Source: Microbacterium radiodurans (GTDB taxonomy: Bacteria > Actinomycetota > Actinomycetes > Actinomycetales > Microbacteriaceae). Taken from it: a stretch of 64,000 bases of DNA. Location of the stretch: NCBI RefSeq assembly GCF_008710705.1, contig NZ_VYRZ01000001.1:124001-188000 (forward strand), read 5' to 3'. The notes under the pieces were generated by a model that saw only the letters and a program-made list of their open reading frames with translations, searched no databases and had not been told where the DNA came from. Below, one piece after another: positions 1-8,339 of this stretch (positions within the stretch are counted from its first letter, which is position 1; every line of letters starts with the position of its first letter). Position numbers and translations under genes: made by a program.

Positions 1-1685
1 AGCGCCGCCGTGAACTCGATCAGCGGCTGGTCGACCTGGTCCCAGTGCACCCAGGTCAGCTCGTTGTCCTGCGCGTAGCCGTTGTTGTTGCCCTGCTGGG
101 TGCGGCCCAGCTCGTCGCCGTGGCAGATCATCGGCACGCCCTGGCTGAGCAGCAGCGTCGCGAGGAAGTTCCGCTGCTGCCGGGCGCGGAGGGTCAGCAC
201 CTCGGGGTCGTCGGTCGGTCCCTCGACGCCCATGTTGTACGAGCGGTTGTGGGACTCGCCGTCGTTGCCGTCCTCGCCGTTGGCGTCGTTGTGCTTCTCG
301 TTGTACGACACGAGGTCGCGCAGGGTGAAGCCGTCGTGGGCGGTGACGAAGTTGATGGATGCCACGGGCCACCGGCCGTCGTGCTCGTAGAGGTCGGCCG
401 AGCCGGTCAGGCGCGAAGCGAACTCGCCGAGGGTCGAGGCCTCGCCGCGCCAGAAGTCGCGGACCGTGTCGCGGTACTTGCCGTTCCACTCCGTCCACTG
501 CGGCGGGAAGTTGCCGACCTGGTAGCCGCCCGGGCCGATGTCCCACGGCTCGGCGATGAGCTTGACCTGCGAGACGATCGGATCCTGCTGCACGAGCTCG
601 AAGAACGCCGACAGCCGGTCGACGTCGTAGAACTCGCGGGCGAGGGTCGCGGCGAGGTCGAAGCGGAAGCCGTCGACGTGCATCTCGGTGACCCAGTAGC
701 GCAGCGAGTCCATGATGAGCTGCAGCGCGTGCGGGTTGCCGACGTTCAGGCTGTTGCCGGTGCCGGTGTAGTCCGTGTAGTAGCGCTTGTCGTCGTCTTC
801 GAGGCGGTAGTAGGCCTCGTTGTCGATGCCCCGCATCGAGAGCGTCGGGCCCATGTGGTTGCCCTCGGCGGTGTGGTTGTAGACGACGTCGAGGATGACC
901 TCGATGCCGGCGGCGTGCAGGGCCTTGACCATGGCCTTGAACTCCTGCACCTGCTGGCCGTGGTCGCCGGTCGAGGAGTAGGTGTTCTGAGGCGCGAAGA
1001 ACGCGATGGTGTTGTAGCCCCAGTAATTCGAGAGGCCCTTCTCCTGCAGCGTGGAGTCGTTGACGAACTGGTGCACCGGCATGAGCTCGATCGCGGTGAC
1101 GCCGATCTTCTGCAGGTGCTCGATGAGGGCGGGGTGCGCGATGCCGGCGTAGGTGCCGCGGATGTCCTCGGGGATGTCGGGGTGGAGCTTCGTGAGGCCC
1201 TTCACGTGAGCCTCGTAGATGACCGACTCGGCGTAGGGCGTCTTCGGGAGCCGGTCGCCGGCCCAGTCGAAGAACGGGTTGACGACGACGCCCTTCATCA
1301 TGTGGGCGGCGGAGTCCTCCTCGTTGAACGAGTCGGGCTCGCCGAAGTCGTAGCCGAAGACGGGCTGACCCCAGTCGATCTGGCCTTCGACGGCCTTGGC
1401 GTACGGGTCGAGGAGCAGCTTGCTCGGGTTGAACCGCTTGCCCGATGCCGGGTCGTTCGGACCGTGGACGCGGTAGCCGTAGCGCTGGCCCGGCTGCACG
1501 TTCGGCAGGTAGGCGTGCCAGACGAAGGCGTCGACGTCGATGATCGAGACGCACTCCTCGTTGCCGTCCTCGTCGAAGAGGCACAGTTCGACCTTCTCGG
1601 CGCCTTCGCTGAAGAGGGCGAAGTTCGTCCCGTTCCCGTCATAGGTCGCTCCGAGCGGATACGCGGAACCCGGCCATGCCTGCAT
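1..1685 (-). CDS. glgX: Glycogen debranching enzyme GlgX, 3' end beyond window
   Basis: Isoamylase-type GH13 enzyme that hydrolyses alpha-1,6 branches of glycogen and limit dextrins in the cytoplasm. The first 561 codons are present; the C-terminus lies beyond base 1. An N-terminal CBM48-like part ([18 protein letters not shown]) is followed by the GH13 barrel with [11 protein letters not shown], the nucleophile Asp near residue 343 in [10 protein letters not shown], the acid/base region [13 protein letters not shown], and [13 protein letters not shown] read the frame through without a break. The ATG at 1685 follows an AGGGGAG ribosome site. The gene stands alone, with a hairpin element upstream. 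GlgX family membership is near certain. Confidence 0.96.
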   Translation of the reverse strand, partial: MQAWPGSAYPLGATYDGNGTNFALFSEGAEKVELCLFDEDGNEECVSIIDVDAFVWHAYLPNVQPGQRYGYRVHGPNDPASGKRFNPSKLLLDPYAKAVEGQIDWGQPVFGYDFGEPDSFNEEDSAAHMMKGVVVNPFFDWAGDRLPKTPYAESVIYEAHVKGLTKLHPDIPEDIRGTYAGIAHPALIEHLQKIGVTAIELMPVHQFVNDSTLQEKGLSNYWGYNTIAFFAPQNTYSSTGDHGQQVQEFKAMVKALHAAGIEVILDVVYNHTAEGNHMGPTLSMRGIDNEAYYRLEDDDKRYYTDYTGTGNSLNVGNPHALQLIMDSLRYWVTEMHVDGFRFDLAATLAREFYDVDRLSAFFELVQQDPIVSQVKLIAEPWDIGPGGYQVGNFPPQWTEWNGKYRDTVRDFWRGEASTLGEFASRLTGSADLYEHDGRWPVASINFVTAHDGFTLRDLVSYNEKHNDANGEDGNDGESHNRSYNMGVEGPTDDPEVLTLRARQQRNFLATLLLSQGVPMICHGDELGRTQQGNNNGYAQDNELTWVHWDQVDQPLIEFTAA

Positions 1686-1792
1686 GTGATCTCCCCTGGT
1701 AGTGGGCCTCACACTACTCAGCGGAAAAGAGGGCTCCGTTGGACTTGACAAGCCCCCGCGCCGAGTCCGTTCTCCGCGCCGCCCGACATTTT

Positions 1793-1854
1793 GTCGACTC
1801 GCCACAGTCTGCGGATACGCAGGACCTCGGATGCGCAGATCTTGGCGAGTCGAC
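1793..1854. repeat. Long intergenic stem-loop E1
   Basis: Imperfect inverted repeat between glgX and the end of the WWRLE operon. The outer 12 bp (1793-1804 with 1843-1854, GTCGACTCGCCA) pair perfectly. Pairing continues inward to about 27 bp with five mismatches, and a small CTGCG/CGCAG hairpin lies inside. It is downstream of the 1873-2676 gene, so it may act as a T-tract-less terminator. Its size and build match other intergenic stem-loops in this window. Confidence 0.7.
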
Positions 1855-1872
1855 CTCCGGCCCACCGCACCA

Positions 1873-2676
1873 TCAGCGCGCACGTGGCGCGAAGCGCGCC
1901 CCGAGCAGACCGGGCGGTGTGGTTCGAGCCGACGCCGCGGTCGCTTCGTCGACGATGCCCGCCGATTCGAGCTCGCCGATCGCGGCCCGCAGGTCGTCGA
2001 TCGACCGCGCCCGCGTCTCCTCGTCGAGCGCCGCAACGGCGATCGCCACGCGGTCGACGGCCTGCTTCCACCGGGTCGATGCGTCGAACGGCTGTCGGCG
2101 ATACATCGTGAAGTGGAGCACCCCGACGACGAGGTCGATCACGATCGGCACGATGCCCCACGCGCCGTCGACGTGGCCGAGTGCGAGCGCGACGACCGCT
2201 GCGACGAGGGCGATGCCGGCGCTCAGTGCGTGGACCCACCCGATGGCATGGGCGGAGCCGGCATCCACTCCACTCGTGCGATCACGATCGGTGATCAACC
2301 CGATGCCGGCGGGAAGGGCGCCCGCCGCGAAAGCAACGCCCGCGGCGGCGAGGGGGGCAGCGTCGGCGAGCGGACCTGTCTTGTCCGCCGAGAACAGCCA
2401 TCCGACGAGGAAGAACGCGCCGACGGCGGGCGCGGTGACCCCGGCGATGTTCCAGACGAGCATCACCACGGCGACGAGCGGATGGCGCACCGAGTCGGCC
2501 GCGAGGTCGCGGAACACCGTCGGCGGGGCCAGGAACGCGAGTGCACGACGGACTTCCGGAGCGCCGTACCAGGCGCGCGCCTCCAGGCGCCACCAGTCGA
2601 GGGGCTCCCAGTCGCCGTCGGCGCGCGCCCGCATCGACGCGAAACGCGTCGCCGGTTCCCGCGGAGCTTCCGTCAC
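1873..2676 (-). CDS. WWRLE-family four-helix membrane protein (paralog C)
   Basis: 267-residue integral membrane protein of unknown function. The N-terminus carries [16 protein letters not shown], then four hydrophobic segments (about residues 65-90, 100-120, 135-155, 160-180) and a helical cytoplasmic-looking tail ending in a [16 protein letters not shown] motif. The 2673-3434 and 6814-7608 products share this whole architecture. The GTG start at 2676 overlaps the upstream stop as GTGA, so translation is probably coupled. A longer reading of this frame to 3390 runs over the upstream gene and is not real. It is last in an operon linked to WXG100 genes. I know no characterised homolog. Confidence 0.8.
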   Translation of the reverse strand: MTEAPREPATRFASMRARADGDWEPLDWWRLEARAWYGAPEVRRALAFLAPPTVFRDLAADSVRHPLVAVVMLVWNIAGVTAPAVGAFFLVGWLFSADKTGPLADAAPLAAAGVAFAAGALPAGIGLITDRDRTSGVDAGSAHAIGWVHALSAGIALVAAVVALALGHVDGAWGIVPIVIDLVVGVLHFTMYRRQPFDASTRWKQAVDRVAIAVAALDEETRARSIDDLRAAIGELESAGIVDEATAASARTTPPGLLGARFAPRAR

Positions 2677-3434
2677 TGCCCTGACTGCGTCATCGTCACG
2701 GCGAGGAGTCCGAGCGGTGCCCGCCGCGCACGCGTGGCCGCCGCGGCGTCGATGAGGCCCCGCTCGGCGAGGGTGTCGACGGCCGCGCCGATCTCGACCA
2801 GGATGGCGGCGGCATCGCCCGGCGACAGCCGGTCGATGCGCCGCTTCAGCCCGCGGGCGGCGCGCTCGACGTTGTCGCGGTTCTCGTCCTCGGGCACCCG
2901 CCGGTAGCGGACGACGAAGAAGACGCCGATCGCGAGGTCCGCCAGTACGCCGGCGATCCCCCAGACACCGGTGACACGGTCGTCTGCGAAGGCCATCGCC
3001 GCCATGACCAGGACCGCCAGCGCCGAGACGAGGTGGATGATGCCGAGCATGCGAGCGGTGCGCGGGTGCGCGCTCTCCGGACGCCGGCGTTGCGAGAGGA
3101 TGCCGGAGAGGGCGATCACGGCGGCGACTCCCATCGCCGTCCCCGCCACGCCGAGATCGAGCTGGTCCCCTTCGATCAGCACCGCGCGCACGGAACCGAA
3201 AGCCGCGACGGCGGGAAGCACGATGGATGCGATCTGCGCGATGGCGAGGAGCGGCTGAACGAAGGCCGGACGGGACGGGACCAGGTCGCGCCACGCCTCG
3301 CGAGGTGCGAGACGGCCGAGCGCCAACTGGACGTCGGGGTGGTCGCGCAATGCCCGGGCCTCCAGCCGCCACCATGAGACGGCGTCCCACTGCGACGACG
3401 TCTGTGCGAGCTCGCGTGCTCCGTGCCCGGTCAT
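2673..3434 (-). CDS. WWRLE-family four-helix membrane protein (paralog B)
   Basis: 253-residue membrane protein paralogous to its downstream neighbour. It opens with [19 protein letters not shown] and a LGRLAPREAWRDL stretch. Four predicted helices follow (for example LLAIAQIASIVLPAVAAFG and VSALAVLVMAAMAFA), then a soluble C-terminal helical region with RGLIDAAAATRARRAPLGLL. The ATG at 3434 overlaps the preceding stop as ATGA (3431-3434), and its own stop overlaps the next GTG. Two adjacent paralogs here and a third beside the WXG100 genes suggest related but not identical roles, perhaps partners of T7SS substrates. Function unknown. Confidence 0.82.
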   Translation of the reverse strand: MTGHGARELAQTSSQWDAVSWWRLEARALRDHPDVQLALGRLAPREAWRDLVPSRPAFVQPLLAIAQIASIVLPAVAAFGSVRAVLIEGDQLDLGVAGTAMGVAAVIALSGILSQRRRPESAHPRTARMLGIIHLVSALAVLVMAAMAFADDRVTGVWGIAGVLADLAIGVFFVVRYRRVPEDENRDNVERAARGLKRRIDRLSPGDAAAILVEIGAAVDTLAERGLIDAAAATRARRAPLGLLAVTMTQSGQ

Positions 3435-4075
3435 TCGCGCCACGCCGGCTGCTCCTTCTGCGACAAGGCGATCAGCTCCGCTGGGTCGAAATCCTCGGCC
3501 TGCCGCCGGGCGTCTGCTCCGTCCACGATGACCGAACGGAGCACTGCCTCCGCGACCGATCCCACGCCGAGCGTGGCAGCGAGCCGGATGGGAGCGGCGG
3601 AGGCGACCAAGGTCGCGTCCTCCGCCACCCACAGCCAGCGGATCTCGGCCGTTCCCCCGTGCGCTGCACGGGGGAACGTGCTCGAGCAGCTGTCGCCGAA
3701 GGAGTTCGTCGGCCCGACGCGGAGCTGCGGGGGCAGGGGAGCTTCGGGCAGCAGGAACGCCCGCCGCTGCTCGGGGGAGAAGGGCACGGATGCCACGGCG
3801 AGGCGGGTGGACGCGAACGACGACGTGACCGGGTCGAAGGCGACGAAGCCGGCGCTGAAGCCGCCGTGGCCGGTATCGGCATCTCCCGCGCTGCTGGACA
3901 GAGTCGCCTGTTCGCGCGCGAGGGCGTGCCGCAGTCGGTCGGATGCTTCCGCGGACAGCCGCCCGAACCGCGCCGCTGCCCGGGCGGCCCACGACTCGCG
4001 CTCGCTCACATCGAGCGCTTCGGCGGGAATCGGGATGACGAGTTCTTCATCGACTGCGTAACGGATGGCGCTCAT
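3431..4075 (-). CDS. Unknown soluble protein in WXG100-linked operon
   Basis: 214-residue protein with no signal peptide or membrane segment. The N-terminal half is helical and Arg/Glu-rich (ESWAARAAARFGRLSAEAS). The C-terminal half is beta-like, with VPFSPEQRRAFLLPEAPLPP and AEIRWLWVAEDATLVAS. The ATG at 4075 overlaps the upstream stop (ATGA at 4072-4075), and the gene overlaps the next one downstream in the same way, so this is a tight four-gene coupled unit. I do not recognise the family. Chaperone, immunity or regulatory protein for the neighbouring substrate is context inference only. Confidence 0.75.
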   Translation of the reverse strand: MSAIRYAVDEELVIPIPAEALDVSERESWAARAAARFGRLSAEASDRLRHALAREQATLSSSAGDADTGHGGFSAGFVAFDPVTSSFASTRLAVASVPFSPEQRRAFLLPEAPLPPQLRVGPTNSFGDSCSSTFPRAAHGGTAEIRWLWVAEDATLVASAAPIRLAATLGVGSVAEAVLRSVIVDGADARRQAEDFDPAELIALSQKEQPAWRE

Positions 4076-4704
4076 GCCTCGTCCTCCCAGGCGAGCGTTG
4101 CTACATGGGCGTCCATGAGCGCCACCCAGCTGCTGAGACGCTCGTCCTTCTCCGGATCCATCTCGGCGGGATGCCCGAGCGAGTAGGCGAGGTGCAGAGC
4201 CTGCGTCTTGCTCGATCCCGGCACGGGCGTGAGGTACTCGACGAGGTAGCTGCCGATGCGCTGCCCATCCACCTCGGTCGTCCCACGGGTGACCCATCGG
4301 ACGAACCGTTCGGCGGTGTCCAACGGTCGCCCACCGCGCGTGCGGATGACGTCGACGACATATGAATCCATCGTGGCGCCCGCGGGCGCCTCGCGGAGCA
4401 TGACCATCAGGCTGGCGGGCGCGAACAGCGCTGTTGCGGTATCGGGTCCGGGCAGCACCATGGCCAGCGCACCCTGATTCCGCGCCTTGCGCAAGGCCGT
4501 CGACACCTGCAGGGCGAGCAGCCCCTGCAGATCGACCCGGTGAGCCGGGGCGAGTCGCCGCGCCGCCTGCTGCAGCAGCTCCTTCTCCGTCTCGGGGCCG
4601 GTGGAGTGAGCTCTCCACCCGGCGGGAATCATCATGCGGAATGGCGGCAGTCCCGTCGCCTTCCCTCCCCCGGTGAGCTCGTCGCGCAGACTCGTCATGG
4701 ACAT
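4072..4704 (-). CDS. Unknown soluble protein next to T7SS-like substrate
   Basis: 210-residue cytoplasmic-type protein. It contains LPPFRMMIPAGWRAHS and, further on, VRWVTRGTTEVDGQRIGSYL, LVEYLTPVPGSSKTQALHLA and a C-terminal HVATLAWEDEA. The strand-rich profile with a long central helix resembles small sensor or chaperone folds, but I cannot name a family. The start at 4704 follows GGGAGAG. It lies 34 bp downstream of the 418-residue T7SS-substrate-like gene and is coupled to 3431-4075. An immunity or dedicated chaperone role is possible but unproven. Confidence 0.75.
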   Translation of the reverse strand: MSMTSLRDELTGGGKATGLPPFRMMIPAGWRAHSTGPETEKELLQQAARRLAPAHRVDLQGLLALQVSTALRKARNQGALAMVLPGPDTATALFAPASLMVMLREAPAGATMDSYVVDVIRTRGGRPLDTAERFVRWVTRGTTEVDGQRIGSYLVEYLTPVPGSSKTQALHLAYSLGHPAEMDPEKDERLSSWVALMDAHVATLAWEDEA

Positions 4705-4738
4705 GACTCTCCCATGAATGCCTCGTCGGATCGCGGCG

Positions 4739-5995
4739 TCACGGTCGCCACGGTTCGGAGAACGTCAACATCGACTGCGCTCCGGTGCCGCCGGCGCCGA
4801 CGAGATACGCGAGCATGTCGGGGGCGTCCGCGTACAGCGTGTCGACGACGTCGAGGAAGGCGGCATCCCTGCCCGTGAACAGCCGCGCCATGAAGTCGCC
4901 CCCGCTCACGAGCTCAGGGCCGAGGGTGTTCATGGTCGAGAAGAAGTCCTGACCGCTGCGCAGCCCCATCAACCAGCGGGCGCCGTCGTCCGAGAATGCG
5001 CGGCCGAGATCGCCGATGAGCGATGAGTTGCCCGACGCCGGGGTCACGTCGAACATCGTCCGGACGAACGAGCCGCCCCCCTCACCGAACTGCGACAGCA
5101 GGGTTCCGGAGCCGCCGCGAAGTGCGGTCGCGCCCTCGGCGATCGCGCCGAAGGGAATGACCCCCACGATGGCGAACGCCAGATCCCACCCGTCGGCATC
5201 CCCATAGGGCATCTGGCAGATCGTGACGATGAGAGCCAGGACCGCCACGACCGTGCCGAGCACCGCGATGATCGGACCGCCGATGACAACGGCGAGAACC
5301 GCGAGCACGATTCCCGCCCACATGAGGAATTCGGATGCGCTGGCGAGAAACCCGCGCCAGTCATCTTCGGGGGTGTCTCGGATGGCATTGGTGGCCTCTT
5401 CGGTGATGCCGTTCGCGGCCGAGAGGAAGGCGTCGTGCCAGGTGTTCCAGGCGGTGTCGTAGCGAGCGGCCTCGTCCTCCCACGCCGTGAGCGCGGCGTC
5501 CGCATCGGCGCTGGCTTGCCCGGCCTCCTCTTCCCGGCGCTCGAAGGCGGTGACGTCCTCCGGCTCGGCATCGGCACCCGGCCGCCGACCGACCCCACCC
5601 GCGAGGTCGTCGGATTCCCGGGCGCGGGCAGCGTACTGGTCCCACAGGTCCGCGAGGTTGGCAGCCCGTGGATCGACGGTGACGCGCGCCGTCGACAGGG
5701 CATTCGCGTAGGCGGTGACGTGAGGAGCGACGATCTGATAGAGATCGGCCGCCAGACCGAGGTCGTCGCCGACCTGCCCCGCAGACTCCCGCAACCGGTC
5801 GATCGCGGCACCCTCCATGGTGGAGCCGTGATCGACCAGACGCTGAATGGTCGCGGCCGCACTGGTCATCATCTCGGCCAGCTCAGTCAGCTGGGTCGCA
5901 CGCTCGGCGACTTCACCGTCATCGCCCTCGACCGGACCGATCGGGTTCCCGGCCGGGGTGTGATCGGGCGCGGGATAGGAACCGAACCAGCTCAT
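4739..5995 (-). CDS. T7SS-substrate-like protein with central hydrophobic domain
   Basis: 418 residues. The N-terminal ~100 residues (SWFGSYPAPDHTPAGNPIG, then QLTELAEMMTSAAATIQRLV) look like the helical T7SS-signal domain of large actinobacterial ESX substrates. A long charged helical arm runs to about residue 215. A strongly hydrophobic stretch (about 222-265, containing VVIGGPIIAVLGTVVAVLAL) and a second one (about 275-295) follow. The last ~120 residues match no toxin domain I recognise. The ATG overlaps the stop of the upstream 102-residue gene (ATGA at 5992-5995), as a partner would. Export by an ESX system is an inference; no EccC or EccD gene is in the window. Confidence 0.8.
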   Translation of the reverse strand: MSWFGSYPAPDHTPAGNPIGPVEGDDGEVAERATQLTELAEMMTSAAATIQRLVDHGSTMEGAAIDRLRESAGQVGDDLGLAADLYQIVAPHVTAYANALSTARVTVDPRAANLADLWDQYAARARESDDLAGGVGRRPGADAEPEDVTAFERREEEAGQASADADAALTAWEDEAARYDTAWNTWHDAFLSAANGITEEATNAIRDTPEDDWRGFLASASEFLMWAGIVLAVLAVVIGGPIIAVLGTVVAVLALIVTICQMPYGDADGWDLAFAIVGVIPFGAIAEGATALRGGSGTLLSQFGEGGGSFVRTMFDVTPASGNSSLIGDLGRAFSDDGARWLMGLRSGQDFFSTMNTLGPELVSGGDFMARLFTGRDAAFLDVVDTLYADAPDMLAYLVGAGGTGAQSMLTFSEPWRP

Positions 5996-6300
5996 GATTG
6001 TCCGCCCTCTTCGATCTGTGTCGCCATCTCGCTGTCGCCCTGCTGGAAGCCATCGATGACGTCCTGCACGTGGTCCGACACCGTCTGGCAGTTGTCCTTC
6101 AGTCGATTGCGACGATCGTCCCAGCGACTCTCGAAGTCCCCCGCCACATCGTGCAGATCACCGAAGCCGTACGGACGCGCGACCGCACCCTGCAACTCGC
6201 GACGCCGCGCTCCCGCGCTGTCGAACTCGGTGATGATCGCGTCGAGCTCGCTTCTCAGCGAGCCGAGCTCGTCGTAATCGACTTTGACCCCGTCACCCAT
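5992..6300 (-). CDS. Small WXG100-like helical protein
   Basis: 102-residue, almost entirely helical protein (YDELGSLRSELDAIITEFDS, then HDVAGDFESRWDDRRNRLKD). A probable turn around residues 40-48 gives the size and shape of an ESAT-6/WXG100-type helical hairpin, although no canonical W-x-G is present. A strong GGGGGAGAG ribosome site precedes the ATG at 6300. Its stop overlaps the start of the 418-residue substrate-like gene. This pairing is typical of a small T7SS partner co-expressed with its larger substrate. Family assignment is by shape and context. Confidence 0.8.
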   Translation of the reverse strand: MGDGVKVDYDELGSLRSELDAIITEFDSAGARRRELQGAVARPYGFGDLHDVAGDFESRWDDRRNRLKDNCQTVSDHVQDVIDGFQQGDSEMATQIEEGGQS

Positions 6301-6375
6301 GATTCTCTCCCCCAGGTCCTTCCGTCCATGGTCGGCGGCAGGCGATGCGCGCCGGCGCTCGCAAGCCGCCGCGGG

Positions 6376-6663
6376 TCAGCTGCCGGCGAGCTGCTGGTCG
6401 AGGTCCTGGATCGCGCGCATCATGCCCAGCAGCGAGTCGGACATGTCGTTGATGCCGTCGACCGCGTTCTTCAGACCCGTCGTCAGCTCGGAGTAACCCT
6501 CACCGAACTTCCCCGACGCGTGCTGCGTCTTGAAGTCATCACCCAGCAGCGTGTCGACCTGCGACTTCAGGGTGTCCAGCTGACCCTGAATGTCATCACG
6601 AGCCTGCGACAGCGAGTTCGCAACCTGCTCCATCTCGCCATAAGACGCACCGAAATCAGCCAT
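6376..6663 (-). CDS. WXG100-family protein, copy 1
   Basis: 95-residue ESAT-6-like protein, the typical class of secreted homodimeric type VII substrate. Two helices are separated by a turn near residues 40-46 (LLGDDFKTQHASGKF), where W-x-G is replaced by DDF, as in many Microbacteriaceae homologs. The ATG at 6663 has GGGGAGGG upstream. The protein is identical to that of 7715-8002, and the genes differ at only two silent positions (6484 and 6496). Both copies share promoter elements. A GC-rich hairpin at about 6333-6368 separates it from the next gene. Confidence 0.93.
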   Translation of the reverse strand: MADFGASYGEMEQVANSLSQARDDIQGQLDTLKSQVDTLLGDDFKTQHASGKFGEGYSELTTGLKNAVDGINDMSDSLLGMMRAIQDLDQQLAGS

Positions 6664-6716
6664 GACGGCCCTCCCCGAATTCTTCGATCCGGCCCCCCTC
6701 CGGAGCCGATACAGAA

Positions 6717-6762
6717 AACCTATCCAGGATCGCGACCCCCGGTCGATGGGGAGAACTCCCCA
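6717..6762 (-). promoter_or_regulatory. Promoter and palindromic operator of WXG100 copy 1
   Basis: Minus-strand -10 TAGGTT (6722-6717) and -35-like TCGACC (6746-6741), 18 bp apart. Directly upstream is the inverted repeat TGGGGAG-AA-CTCCCCA (6747-6762). The same three elements with the same spacing precede WXG100 copy 2. Conservation while the surrounding bases diverge argues for function. Confidence 0.65.
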
Positions 6763-6813
6763 CCTGATCCCTCCGCGAGGTCGCCGGTCCCGGCATCCGG
6801 GCACGACGTCGCA

Positions 6814-7608
6814 TCACGGGCCGGTGAAGCCCTCGTGCTCCTCGGGGTAGTACGACGAGCGCTCCTCACGCGCGACGGTCAGCGACAGCATCCCCAGAGC
6901 GCTGAGCTTCGCCCGCGACGCCGTCTCGACATCGATCTTGCCCTGTCGCAGGAGGCGGTCGACGGCTCCGTTCCGGCGCGCGAGCAGACTCTCCCGCTCC
7001 GCCGCCGTGAGCTCGCGCACCGTCTGCTCGACGTTCTCGATCGGATTCCGCGGGCCCGTCTTCGTCGTCGCGAAGCGAACCCACAGCCCGATGTACACCG
7101 CGATGTCGGCGACGACCGGAACGAGCCACCACAGCAGCGCCGATCCGTCGGCGTCGGACAGCGACCCTGAGATCGCGATGACGGCTGTGATGAGACCCGG
7201 CACGATATGAGCGAGGTAGAGCTTCCGAACCGCGGCCCTGGCGGTCGCCCGCGGCCGGTTCCGGTGCACCCACTCCGTCACCAGGGTGATGACGACGCTG
7301 AGAAGGGAGGCGATGCCGGCGAACTCGAGAGGCATCTGGCCACCCTCGCCGCGCAGCGCCCACAGGAGCATGGCCCCCGCACCCGCGGTGGGCGCCGCGA
7401 TCGACAGCACATACAGCAGGGTCTGCAGGCACCCTCCCGCGGACGCCCGTCCGTATTCCTTTTCCCACGCAGCTTTCGGACCGAGCACGGCGACGGCCCG
7501 CTGCGTATACGGAGCGTCGTCGAGGGCGCGCAGCTCCAGTCGCCACCACAGCACGGCGTCCCACGTGGGGGACTCGTCGATCAGGGGCTCCAGGGGACGC
7601 GCGGACAC
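6814..7608 (-). CDS. WWRLE-family four-helix membrane protein (paralog A)
   Basis: 264-residue membrane protein lying between the two WXG100 genes. It has the N-terminal WDAVLWWRLELRAL motif and four hydrophobic helices (near residues 60-84, 96-115, 130-150 and 157-178). An ~85-residue helical tail contains QGKIDVETASRAKLSALGML, matching paralogs B and C. The GTG at 7608 is preceded by CAAGAT six bases upstream, a possible leaderless start. Location between two T7SS-substrate genes is the main clue to role. No experimental function is known to me. Confidence 0.82.
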   Translation of the reverse strand: MSARPLEPLIDESPTWDAVLWWRLELRALDDAPYTQRAVAVLGPKAAWEKEYGRASAGGCLQTLLYVLSIAAPTAGAGAMLLWALRGEGGQMPLEFAGIASLLSVVITLVTEWVHRNRPRATARAAVRKLYLAHIVPGLITAVIAISGSLSDADGSALLWWLVPVVADIAVYIGLWVRFATTKTGPRNPIENVEQTVRELTAAERESLLARRNGAVDRLLRQGKIDVETASRAKLSALGMLSLTVAREERSSYYPEEHEGFTGP

Positions 7609-7655
7609 CCGCCCATCTTGTCGGATCGTCCGATTCCTCGCTCCGAGGAACGCGA

Positions 7656-7692
7656 GCGGCGCGGGCCGGACCGGAGTCCGTGCCCGCGCCGC
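7656..7692. terminator. GC-rich hairpin after WXG100 copy 2
   Basis: Perfect 11-bp arms (7656-7666 with 7682-7692, GCGGCGCGGGC), extended inward by a CGGAC/GTCCG stem with one bulged base. It lies between the stop of WXG100 copy 2 and the next minus gene. It has no T tract, as is common for actinobacterial terminators. Confidence 0.6.
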
Positions 7693-7714
7693 GTCGACGT
7701 GGAGTGCGAAGCCG

Positions 7715-8002
7715 TCAGCTGCCGGCGAGCTGCTGGTCGAGGTCCTGGATCGCGCGCATCATGCCCAGCAGCGAGTCGGACATGTCGTTGATGCCGTCGA
7801 CCGCGTTCTTCAGACCCGTCGTGAGCTCGGAGTAGCCCTCACCGAACTTCCCCGACGCGTGCTGCGTCTTGAAGTCATCACCCAGCAGCGTGTCGACCTG
7901 CGACTTCAGGGTGTCCAGCTGACCCTGAATGTCATCACGAGCCTGCGACAGCGAGTTCGCAACCTGCTCCATCTCGCCATAAGACGCACCGAAATCAGCC
8001 AT
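7715..8002 (-). CDS. WXG100-family protein, copy 2
   Basis: 95-residue ESAT-6-like protein identical to that of 6376-6663. Of 288 coding bases, 286 match, and the differences are silent. Flanking DNA is diverged except for conserved promoter blocks and about 20 bp around the ribosome site. That fits duplication followed by gene conversion or strong selection on protein and promoter. It starts at ATG 8002 after GGGGAGGG, is the most 5' gene of the minus-strand block, and faces the divergent 8340 operon. A secreted T7SS substrate is expected from the family. Confidence 0.93.
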   Translation of the reverse strand: MADFGASYGEMEQVANSLSQARDDIQGQLDTLKSQVDTLLGDDFKTQHASGKFGEGYSELTTGLKNAVDGINDMSDSLLGMMRAIQDLDQQLAGS

Positions 8003-8055
8003 GACGGCCCTCCCCGAATTCTTTGGTCCGGCTCCGCTTTGAAGCCGACACCCAA

Positions 8056-8102
8056 AACCTACCCAGCCGCACGGGCGCAGGTCGATGGGGAGAACTCCCC
8101 AT
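8056..8102 (-). promoter_or_regulatory. Promoter and palindromic operator of WXG100 copy 2
   Basis: -10 TAGGTT (8061-8056), 18-bp spacer, -35-like TCGACC (8085-8080). The perfect inverted repeat ATGGGGAG-AA-CTCCCCAT (8085-8102) abuts the -35. It mirrors the copy 1 promoter, so both genes are probably co-regulated by one unknown factor. Confidence 0.7.
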
Positions 8103-8117
8103 CGTCTCCGGCGACCT

Positions 8118-8179
8118 CGAAGGTGAGGCGTAGCGCGGCATCCCGACGGACATAGCCACCACAAGCGCCACCTTCTCGG
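8118..8179. repeat. Intergenic stem-loop E7 (family 2)
   Basis: Lies in the 337-bp divergent gap between WXG100 copy 2 and the 8340 operon. The segment from about 8134 to 8180 matches the element at 21413-21475 at most positions, sharing CACCACAAGCGCCAC and TTCTCGGCTG. A left arm near 8118-8130 pairs imperfectly with the right end. The rest of the gap holds the WXG100 promoter and the ribosome site of the next gene. Confidence 0.65.
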
Positions 8180-8339
8180 CTGGTCCGGGCTGCCGGGCGA
8201 TCCGATTCGCGCCCTCGGTGATCCTGTCCGCGCACGCCTCCCACAGCGCTTCTCCCTCGTCAAGCCCCGAGCCGGAACGGCGGAGGGAGGCGTTACATCG
8301 GCACCCCACGAACGCAATGCGGTACCGAGAGGAGAACCG

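Noticed and set aside
45..1748. Long plus-strand open frame opposite glgX
   Set aside because: It is antisense to a clear GlgX reading and encodes a Val/Arg-rich composition typical of GC-rich shadow frames.
2677..3390. N-terminal extension of the 1873-2676 gene
   Set aside because: It overlaps the paralogous 2673-3434 gene in another frame, and the GTG at 2676 gives a clean overlapping start.
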